In this document: positions 1-8,100 of the stretch, one piece after another | Layout: the number at the start of each line of letters is the position of its first letter | Numbering within the stretch: the first letter of the stretch is position 1 | Assembly: GCA_013397075.1 (NCBI GenBank) | Contig: VWZS01003795.1 | Location: forward strand, 211,135 to 275,134 | Origin: Rhabdornis inornatus | Lineage: Eukaryota; Chordata; Aves; Passeriformes; Rhabdornithidae | DNA length: 64,000 nt | Direction: 5' to 3' | The notes under the pieces: model-generated | What the model saw: the letters and a program-made list of their open reading frames with translations, nothing else | Database searches by the model: none | Told to the model about the DNA's origin: nothing | Position numbers and translations under genes: made by a program

Positions 1-231
1 GGGGGTGGTGGTGGTGGTGGTGGGCGTGGTGCCAGGGCTCGGGGCCGCCCTGGTGCAGGTGGCCGTGCAGAGAGCTGGGCGCGTAGGGGTCGGTGGCAGC
101 AGCGAAGGGCAGCTCGCTGTGGGCAGCAGCTGCCAGGGGGCTGCTCAGGCTGGCTGGGACTGAGGAAGGCTGGTACGTGCTGTTCCAGAAGGAGGGCGGG
201 AAGATGCGCTGGCTCATTGGGAAGGAACCAT
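1..231 (-). CDS. VGLL2: VGLL2 exon 3, 5' part (truncated by window edge)
   Basis: A TTTTTTCGCCCAG acceptor precedes ATGGTTCC. The last base of exon 2 completes a GAT codon, and the frame then reads DGSFPMSQRIFPPSFWNS, continuing through an Ala/Ser/Pro-rich region with SELPFAAATDPYAP and HGHLHQ. It reaches WHHAHHHHHHP at the window edge. About 77 residues are present (125-201). The aromatic/Pro-rich character and SFPMSQR motif match the C-terminal half of VGLL2. The frame is still open at base 1, so the remaining C-terminus, stop codon and 3' UTR are outside the window. Confidence 0.92.
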
Positions 232-3200
232 CTGGGCGAAAAAAGTGGGAAAGAAAGTCGGCAATGAGCACACCTCACAAGCCTTGATCTCCTTTCCCTA
301 GGGCTCTGTCCCTCTCTGATCCACCCAAACCAGTCCTTTCATTCCCTTTATTCCACAAAAAACTGGCAAACATAAGAACTTGCTTCAAACAATACAGATT
401 CCTCTCCAACTAAACATCCAACACACCTAGCCTATGGCTTATCCATGAAGCTGCAACTATATCCTCCAGCTTTCTATTACTATGTAGATGGGCAAAAGGT
501 TGTTACCTAAAGCAAGAGAAACATCTCTTTTCTTCAGTAGTGGAAACTGAGTGAGAGCTACTATACACGACTTCAATTTTCAGGATTGGTTTTCCTTTTT
601 TGTTTTTGTAATAGTCTCCTTTTCTAAGCATTTATGCCCAACGCTTCCTGGAAAGTGGCTGCTGCCTCAGTGCAGTTGCAAAGTGGGCTGGAGCAGTGAG
701 AGATGTGACTAAAGGCAAGTTTGAATCACTCAAATATCTGGGGGCAATTCTCCATCTATTACAGTGGTCTGTTTCTTAGGTATATTGTCAGTATGTTTGG
801 GAAGCCGTCAGCAGAACTTTGGAAATTGGCAGAGCAAAGGACAGGGACCCTACATTTTCTTAGCTCAGTTAGCAGCATGCAAGATGGACTGGTGATTATT
901 AATAGCACAAATAGATGTTATGCATGATTAACTGGGAATGCGCACTGTTCCTGAAAGAAATAAAACCATGTTCCTAATACTTCTCTGCCAGGGAAGTATG
1001 TCAGTTCTGAGCCTTGGCATTGCTTGGGAGAAAGGGGAGCAGTTCATGATGGGCAAAAACACCTCCCCTACTGCCATCAATTCCAGCACTGAATATCTCT
1101 CACCCGTGAAATATTCTTAGACACTACAGACAGCAATCTGTGCAGGGTCTGGGAAACCAGCCCTGGCAGAGCAGGTGGCCCTGTGAGGGAGGGTTACTAA
1201 GACTGCCCACAAGGAAGTGCCAGCCCTAACTCTCTGGCAGACGGAGTGTGGGGAAGGTTATTCCCCTCTGCCCTGACTACCCTCGTGGGCCTGTCCAGTG
1301 CGAATCAGGCATGGATACGGAGAGCTGTGCATAAGCCATGGCCTTGGCCTTGACAGTACATGGCCATGGGCAGGTCTGGAAGCCCTTGTTTTCAGAAACT
1401 TAAGAGTCCTTGTCAGCACTCCAGCAGCAATCAGGTGGTGATATATGCACACTCCCAATCATTTTTTTTGGAGGTGGGAAGCTGATGAGATAGTTCCCAC
1501 ATTTGCTTTTTGCTTTGCTCCCAGCACTATGACCACTCGAAACTGAAAGCTGGGGTCAGTGGGGAATACACTGGTCACAGTCACACTTTGGGAGTCACTC
1601 CGCTGCTAGCCCCCTCCAGGTAATGCACCTGTAGTGAAAGGACAATTTGTTTTCCCCAACCGCTTCTCAGGCTGCTTTCCCCCTGGGCCATGCACCCTCT
1701 GCATAATCTGAAGGGCTTTATTCTTTCCTTTTTCACCCTAAAAGGGCCAAGCAGCTGGCAGCTCCTAGCCTGGGATCCCAGGGGATGCCCACCGGGCACC
1801 AGCCGCTGGTGGGAGGGAGGAAGGATCCGGGATGTGCAGCCGAGGCGGGGACAAACTGCCGGCCTAAAGGGCAGCCCCCCGCATCCCCCACATCTCCCGC
1901 ACCCCCTGCATCCCCCGCACCCCCCGCGCCGCGCTGGGCGCTCACCCCGCCAGGAGCCCGCGTTCCGCGCCGCCTTCGCGCTGCCGAGGGAGAAGCTGCT
2001 GGGCTGGCTAAGCGCCCGGCTGAAGTGCTCATCCACCACGGCGCTGATGTCCCCCTGGAAGTAGGTGAAAAGGACACAGCGGGAGCTGATGTACTCGGCC
2101 TCGGGGGGTCGCTCCTTCTCGGGGCTGCAGTCCTCTTCCTTGATGCTGGCCGCGGGATGGCTGGAGAAGGAGCTGCCGGCGCTGGCGCTGCTGCCGCTCT
2201 CCGGGGCTTCCTGCATTTTGGAGTAAAAGGCTAGTTTCTGCAGGGAAGGAAAGAAAACGGAGCCGGTCACGCAGCACACCAAGGTGCACTGTCCCACCCT
2301 TGTGCCATCCGGCGCACAGCGCCGAGTCCTCTCCCGCGGTCTTTCCGAGAGGATGCCAAAGTCTGGTCCTCGGCTGCCCGCCGTTCTCTCAGCATACACC
2401 ACAATCCCCACACCCCCATATCGCCCTTTGTAGTCCGGGAACAGCGAAGGGACTGCAAATAGGGCTGGGGGACCGAAACCCACAAATGTCGAACGGGGTG
2501 GAGCAAGACAGCCGCCGGGTGGGGAACACGCGGCGGGGCGGGGGTCACTCCGCCGGGTCCCCCACACCAAGCCCCGCAAAAAAAGGCTCTTTGCAGCTGG
2601 CTCCTGAACGGACGGCGGCCGCCAAGGGGCTGCAATGCGGGGACCCGGGCGGGCGACGGCCGAGCACCCACGGGAGCAGCGCCGGCAGCTGGGAGAAGGA
2701 GAGACCCCCTCGGTCCCCGGCTCCGAAAATCTATCTGGTGCGGAGTGTCCTGTAACCCACAGCGGCGAGGTAGAAGGAAAGAGGGGGGGAAAAAGACTGT
2801 CAGTCTCAAACACACTTCGGGGCAAAACTCAGCGTTTTCCTGGACACCAAGAAGCTCCAGGTATTTACTACAAGATTAATCTCCTTTTACAGGACTCCGC
2901 CGAGTGGGAAAACAGCGGGCGTTGTGAAGTTTGCCGGATGTTTCCCGTCTTTATGCGCGTTAGCGTGTCTGCAGCTGCTGAGAGTTTCATAGCAATAAGC
3001 GCTGGGACGCGGAGCCCGGGCTTGGCCGCTGCGGGCAGAGCCTTGGGGCGGCCGGAGGGGGAAGAACAGAGGGGACCGGGCAGAGTCTTGGGCCAAGACA
3101 CGCGATATATTTGATAATGTCATTCGTCGCGACGGACCGCCTTTCCTCTTGGCTCCCTGTTCGGCCATTGAGGTAATGATCATCCCCCTTAATAATGTCA

Positions 3201-4498
3201 TAAGCCGGGGGTTGAGGGGGTGGTGGGAGGGAAGGCAAGGTGGGGGAAGACATCATCTGCTATTTGTGACAGGTCCTGGGCCCCGCTGCCGGGCGCTGGA
3301 GGCGGCACAGGGACAGCCACGCCGCTGTCCCCGGCCCGGCACTGCACGGCGGGGGCTGCACCCGCCTCGGGCCCGGGACGCTGTTCTCTATATCCATCCC
3401 CTTTTCGTTATGCTGGGGGAGGAAGGAATTAATTTCTGGAAGAGGTAAGGGCTCGGGAAAACCTGGGAAGGCAGACGGGTTAAAAAGAAAAGCGGTGCAG
3501 CAGGTGCAGCCCGGGGAGCCGAGCCGGACCCACGCGGGACCATGCGCCAGTAGATCCCCGCGCACCACGGGCCGTGCGTGCCCGAAACATCCCCGCGGCC
3601 GGAGCGATCCTTATCTTGAAACCTCGGGATTAGCTGATACCCGACCGCCCGGGCGGAGCTACGCGCAGTGAGGCGGCGGGACGTGGCTCAAGCTCACGAA
3701 GCACCCGTGGGTCTCGCAGGCGGCAGCCGGGGGGCTGGGGGACGTTCCGGGGTCCTGCCGCCGCCGAGAGAGCCCCGGGAGAGGGGAGCATCCTGTAGCC
3801 CCTTGCTCCCCTTCGCGGCCGCGGTTTCCTCGGCTATCGCCAAACTGGGGAAACCCCGCAACTTCCCGTCTCTCTCGCCTCCCCTACTTCCAGACTGTAA
3901 CTCCGGAGCACCCCTTCGAGGCGGCTGCAGAATCTCTGCACCAAGCAGCTTCCCTGGCAGCGGCCGGGATGCCGGCGCGCAGGGTTGAGCGATGCCCCGG
4001 GAAGCCCGGTCTCGCAGCTCCCGACGGTCCCCACACACATCGCAACCCGACCCGCCGAGCTCGGATGTAGCCCGTCCCGGTAGAGAAAACAAACAAGCAA
4101 ACATTTTAAAACAAACCAACAAGCAAATAACGCCCCTAAAAATCCTTCTGAGGATTAAAATCGCGCCCTCACTCCCAAGGCATCCCGTAGCTCGTCGTTT
4201 GCCGCCGGGGTACGTACCGTGCCGAGCCCCGCGCCAAGGTGGGATGCAGTTCTGCTCCGCTCACCATCGCAGGCTCCCAGATCTCCCCCCCTCCCGCCCC
4301 CCCTTTCCCCTCCCCTTCTCCTTTTCCCTTTTTCCCTTTGGTGAGGCCCCAGACGGCCATCCTCCAGACGATACCCCTCCCACCTTCTGCCTCTTCACCG
4401 CTATCCCCTTCTCGTACCTGGTGGTAGGGGCTATAGGCTGCTGCGAAGTAGGGCTGGGGAGGACCGTAGACTTGGTACATAACATCCAAACAGCTCAT
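1..4498 (-). CDS. VGLL2: VGLL2, vestigial-like family member 2 (partial, C-terminus off window)
   Basis: Joining 4498-4418, 2237-1946 and 231-1 on the minus strand gives an uninterrupted 201-residue N-terminal part of VGLL2. The family acts as nuclear transcription cofactors that lack a DNA-binding domain and bind TEAD factors through the Tondu (TDU) motif. VGLL2 is known for roles in skeletal muscle and craniofacial development. Visible here are an N-terminal MSCLDVMYQVYGPPQPYF segment, an acidic/Ser-rich linker with IKEEDCSP, a TDU domain at about residues 76-106 (SRCVLFTYFQGD then VVDEHFSRAL), and a C-terminal region rich in Pro, Ser, Ala and His. Both introns are GT-AG, in phase 0 and phase 1. 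The human protein is about 320 residues, so roughly a third is missing to the left. Identification rests on recognising the N-terminus and TDU, which separate VGLL2 from VGLL1, VGLL3 and VGLL4. VGLL3 is the nearest alternative and fits less well. Confidence 0.95.
232..1945 (-). other. VGLL2: VGLL2 intron 2
   Basis: This 1,714-bp GT-AG intron is bounded by donor GTGAGCG at its high-coordinate end and acceptor CGCCCAG at its low end. The 5' part is GC-rich and contains a 9-bp tandem G-rich repeat. The remainder is ordinary AT-leaning sequence. Short open frames inside it on both strands show no recognisable protein. Confidence 0.9.
1875..1928 (-). repeat. Six-unit 9-bp G-rich tandem repeat at the start of intron 2
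   Basis: On the plus strand six consecutive 9-mers fit the pattern (C/T)CCCCCGCA with one to three changes each. On the sense (minus) strand every unit carries a run of three to six G. Four or more runs of at least five G separated by 3-15 nt make this a plausible G-quadruplex former in DNA and pre-mRNA. It begins about 18 nt inside the intron from the 5' splice site at 1945. Confidence 0.9.
1946..2237 (-). CDS. VGLL2: VGLL2 exon 2, TDU (TEAD-binding) domain
   Basis: This 292-nt exon encodes residues 28-124 plus the first base of codon 125. It is preceded by a strong pyrimidine tract and CTGCAG acceptor and followed by GGG/GTGAGCG, so intron 2 is phase 1. In order it holds KLAFYSKMQEAPES, a Ser/Ala-rich stretch, IKEEDCSPEKERPPEAE (residues 59-75), the TDU core YISSRCVLFTYFQGD (76-90) with VVDEHFSRAL (about 95-104), and a Ser/Ala/Arg-rich tail. 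In VGLL/TEAD structures the VxxHF-type helix and the preceding beta strand contact the TEAD YAP-binding face, and both are intact here. Because 292 is not a multiple of three, skipping this exon would shift the frame and remove TEAD binding. Confidence 0.95.
2238..4417 (-). other. VGLL2: VGLL2 intron 1, CpG-rich
   Basis: This 2,180-bp GT-AG intron runs from donor GTACGAG to acceptor TTTCCTTCCCTGCAG. Most of it is CpG-dense and lies inside the island around the gene start. Within it the 10-mer ATAATGTCAT occurs twice in the same orientation (3114-3123 and 3192-3201). The inner part near 3100-3280 is less GC-rich and carries homeodomain-like TAATGATC, a TGACAGGT (MEIS-type) core and CAGATG (E-box), so it could be an intronic enhancer. 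Long reading frames here reflect GC content and carry no recognised protein. Confidence 0.88.
4282..4339 (-). repeat. Polypurine (sense strand) tract in intron 1
   Basis: On the plus strand 58 consecutive bases are pyrimidine except for one G at 4296. On the sense strand the tract is purine-only with many G runs of three to seven. It starts about 78 nt inside intron 1. Such mirror-like homopurine tracts can form triplex (H-DNA) or G-quadruplex structures. That behaviour is inferred, while the composition is directly visible. Confidence 0.85.
4418..4498 (-). CDS. VGLL2: VGLL2 exon 1 coding part (residues 1-27)
   Basis: The 81 coding bases encode 27 residues beginning MSCLDVMYQVYGPPQ and ending PYHQ, the characteristic VGLL2 N-terminus. 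The start context has G at -3. The exon ends CACCAG followed by GTACGAG, a good 5' splice site, so the intron is phase 0. Without splicing the frame runs on into a low-complexity Gly/Glu-rich tail that has no family resemblance, which supports the splice. The exon's 5' UTR extends to the right by an unknown distance, because no transcription start is evident from sequence alone. Confidence 0.95.
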
Positions 4499-4719
4499 GG
4501 CTGGCCGCGGCCGAGAAGTATTTTTTTTCTCATCGACTCGTGTTCTGCAAAGTGGAGTAATGCTTTGGGGGAGGGAGGTTCCCGGGGGTTAAGAGGCACC
4601 ACGCACTGGTGGGAGGAGTGAGTGGGGATGAGGCCGCGCTGGGCTGTGCTGGCACCCCCTCCCTGCCTTCTTTCCCTGCCTTCCGCCCTTCGTATAGCGT
4701 GGCTCCCTCCCGCAAACAC
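4495..4719 (-). other. Upstream open reading frame overlapping the VGLL2 start codon
   Basis: An open frame of up to 74 codons lies immediately upstream of VGLL2 in another frame. Its stop TGA (4497-4495) overlaps the VGLL2 ATG (4498-4496) as ATGA. A shorter version begins at an in-frame ATG at 4533-4531, encoding MRKKILLGRGQP. The ATGA overlap is the geometry seen where termination can couple to reinitiation. Whether it lies within the mRNA depends on the transcription start, which I cannot locate. The peptide has no recognised domain. Confidence 0.5.
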
Positions 4720-4976
4720 GCCGGGACTGGAGGGGCTCCCCGGCCGCCGGGAGAATTTTAGCCCCGGGCCCGGCGGGTGGCGGAGGGAGCAGGGAGACCC
4801 CCATTCCGCAGCCGGGACTGCCCGGGAGCAGCGGGGCGGGAAGCGCAGGGGGAGCTCCGGCCACGCAGCAGGCTGGCGGGGTGCGGGGGGAACCGGGGGT
4901 CGACGGAAGATGGGGGCTTACCCAGCGAGTCAACCCATGTCCCTCTGCTTTTTGTTTAATTTCATTTATTTCATTA

Positions 4977-4987
4977 CATTCCACGTG
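4977..4987. promoter_or_regulatory. TEAD (M-CAT) motif touching a CACGTG E-box
   Basis: CATTCC (4977-4982), the core TEAD/M-CAT site, shares its last C with CACGTG (4982-4987), a palindromic E-box. The pair lies about 480 bp upstream of the VGLL2 start codon, in a short AT-rich patch within the island. VGLL2 partners TEAD, so feedback control is conceivable. The motif match is seen and any function is inferred. Confidence 0.4.
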
Positions 4988-5150
4988 CCTCCTGTGCCGG
5001 GTGCTGCCCCGCTGCCACCGGGGAGGATGCCCCTGCCGCCCCCCAAGCTCCTGGCCCGGGCGAAGTGGAGCTCCGGGAAAGGCGGGGATCTGGGTGACCC
5101 CATCCAAATCCCACCAAGTCCGGCGTCCGCCGGAAAATGCCACCACCAAA

Positions 5151-8100
5151 GCCACAGGAGTTGAGAGGTCTGATAAACCGAAGGAGGAAAAACCAGTTGC
5201 ACCCGAGGAAGAATCTCTCCAGAAACTTTTGAATCATTACGAATCCCGGGAACAGCGATGCTTTTGCATTTAATAGAAACTAAAACAACGCCGAGGGCAA
5301 AGTCACTCAAAACAACAAATTATCGTGAAGGTAAACTGGATTTACTCCCTGGCTTTCTGCTGAGTACGACACGCAAAGTTGTAAATAGATGAATGTATCT
5401 TCACTGCTCATTTTAAAGGAATTGCATAGGAGGCAGATTCTATTTTAACAGAGATGTAAGTTCTCATTTCAATATCAACTATTTGAAATGTTCAGTTTCA
5501 TGGTACGGGTCACAACTACTGTGAGAAGAGACCCATTTTGTTTTGTTTTAAGCACCTCTAATAAAGCAGAAAAAAATCTACAAAATGCAAGAGAAAGAAT
5601 ATTACTCATTTTTCAAATGCTGATTTGTTAGGAAAGTATTGGGCAAAATCTGCAAACAATGAACACTTTGAATTTTGAAGACCTGGAAATATTTAAACTA
5701 ATTTTAGCAGAAAAAACTCATATTTAAAACTAAACATTGACTCTATTTTGTTTCCTTCAAAATGCAATTTTTATATTCCAAGTGCTAGAAATTGTTTTGA
5801 ATGCCCGTCATTCACCAAAATTATATTCCAGTGCCTGATGAGCATGTTTCAATGTTTTCAGCAGCAGGTGCAAGGTTTAAAATTCTTATTTAAACAAATT
5901 TCTTTCTCCCTGTTATAGTTTGGGAAATTAATTTTTCATACTGCACTGCAGCCTGCAGCCTGAAACACTGTGGCTGTGGGTTCTGCCTCAGTGTTTCTCC
6001 TTCCCCCATCAGAGCCAATTTTGCATTGGTGGTCAAGAAAATGAGGGGGTGATCTCTGGGGATCATTTCTTACAATAAGAAATGAAATTTATACTCTATA
6101 ATTTTATTTCTCATGAACAGTAAGCAAATAGTCACAGTAGGGGGAAGGACTCGCTCTGGTTGGTGGTTGGTGTCCAAATTAAAGCAGTCAACTAAAGAAC
6201 AGCCCTTCCCTCCTCGCGGTGAGAGACTGAGGGATCTCATTTGGGACAACGGGATCTCACTTCTCCTCTGTGTCCCTGCTTGTGAGAGGTAGGGAGCTTT
6301 CCCAGCACACACAGACCTTGTGCCTGTTTCAAAGGTCATAGTGTGCTGGGCAAGGGAGCAGAAAAGCCCATTTCTCAGAGGGTAAGTCCAATGAAACCTG
6401 CTCCAAAGACACAGCATACCATCCTGCTCTTCGGACCAGCCCTTCACCAGGACTCTGTGCCATAACAAAGGTAGGACCTGACACTGGCCAAAGCTGAGCG
6501 TTCACTTGTGTGGAAAAACCCAAAGTGTAACAGCAACATGTGTGACTGGGTGCTGCAATGTGGCAGATGGTCTAGCTTGTGTACCCTGGAGAATCTCTCC
6601 TTGAGGGATGATTTCAGGGGTTTTACCTCACACTCAAGTATATGCTAGGGAAATCAGGTCTGATGTGGCTTGGTATGAATTAGGTCTCTTTTATAGACAG
6701 TAATTTAACTGTAAAACTGTGCAGTGTAAGGCACAAGTAAACTTCAGTGTCTTAATGCAGAGCAATACAAACATTCATGCAAAAATGCTGGCAGTATTTT
6801 CCCTCTTTGGTGCATCTGTGAAATCAGTCCTAGTATAGGAAATTATCCTGGAAACCAAGGGTCAGAAACTATATTCACTTATAATCTGTGTGTTTACAAT
6901 TATACAAAAACAGTCTTCCTTGGTTTTAACTAAAGAATTTTAGGTGAGTTGAGCCACATAAGGAATTACAAAAACTTGGAAAGAAACAACTGCGTTACCT
7001 CAGAGAGAAAATTAAGACAGCAGTAAAGGAAAGCACTGTTTTAGAAAAGACACGGGTTAAGAACTGGCTGTGTACTCTCATACCACTGGCATGGGCCTAC
7101 TCTTATGCCATACACTGGTAAATATTTCACAGCAGTAATATGAAAAGAAAATCTTGTTAGGAATAAAGAATTATAGGTTCTGGAAAACAGTGAGATGCAG
7201 AAAGTTACAATTTGCCTCAGAAAACATTCCTGTAAAGCAAGTCAGTGTTATATTCTGACTAAGCTGGAACTTTTTACAAAACAAGAATTGGGTACTACTG
7301 TGAATGGTTCACCAGACAAGCAAACAGATCGTGAAACAAAACATCAACATTCAGAAAGACTGGGACAAAAACATGGTATCACTGGCCACATTTGTTGCTC
7401 ACCTTCCCTGGAAATCCTACGTCCAGTGCTAGCCTGCCAGCCCCTGGCGTGTGAAGGTTTGAGCACTGAGTATCACATTCAGTTAAAGGATGAAGTATTT
7501 ATCATCCGTAAGGGACACTTCTGTTTTTTTCAATCATACCACATATATCATTCTTGGTGTTCATAATATACTTCTTTAGAAGGGAGACTTTCACTGTTTC
7601 CAGTGAGGCATGCTTTCCCAAACAGAAGATACCACATGGTGGGTGGAGAATCCAGCCCTCACTGCAGCCATTTGCCACTCTGCTTAGCAGCCTTCAGTGT
7701 TTTTCTCTTCCAGCTTGGGTTGGCTTGGCTTCAGCCTCCAGCTGTTGGTTCATGTAATGACTTAGTTCACTTATCTAAACAGTCCTTTTGTACGTAATAT
7801 TTTCTCTTAAGAAATTGATTTTATTCTATATAATATTTTTTCCTGCCAAAATAGATGGAGCTTCTTAACTTTCTACTGCAATTCCTCAATAGTTTTTGTA
7901 CCATGTATTTGCAATTTATGCAAATTTTCAACCTTGTTTAAAAAATATTGAGGCAAAAATTTGTTATTTTTCTAACATTTCTCTTGTTGAAGGTGTACAC
8001 AAATTAAAACACCTTCTTTGCAACTGATGGCTTATAACTGTTGGGGTTTTTGCCATAACACAATTTTAAAGACATCATAGTGATGTGCTCTCCCCCACTG

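Larger units (their letters stand above)
1780..5150 (-). promoter_or_regulatory. CpG island and promoter region of VGLL2
   Basis: Sequence from about 1.78 to 5.15 kb is strongly GC-rich with many CpGs, in sharp contrast to the AT-leaning DNA to the right. It covers exon 1, intron 1, exon 2 and about 650 bp upstream of the start codon. No convincing TATA box lies near the start codon, which fits a CpG-island promoter. The boundaries are judged by eye. Confidence 0.75.

Noticed and set aside
1785..2234. 149-codon plus-strand frame opposite exon 2
   Set aside because: It is antisense to real coding sequence and its Ala/Gly/Pro-rich composition follows from codon bias on the other strand.
1581..2825. 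414-codon minus-strand open frame
   Set aside because: It contains VGLL2 exon 2 but reads through both splice sites into GC-rich intron. The spliced model matches the family and the unspliced ends do not.
4169..4498. VGLL2 exon 1 frame read on past the donor to 109 codons
   Set aside because: A strong GT donor follows codon 27, and the continuation is Gly/Glu low complexity from the polypurine tract.
3992..4621. 209-codon plus-strand frame antisense to VGLL2 exon 1
   Set aside because: It is a shadow of low stop density in the CpG island and has no recognisable protein.
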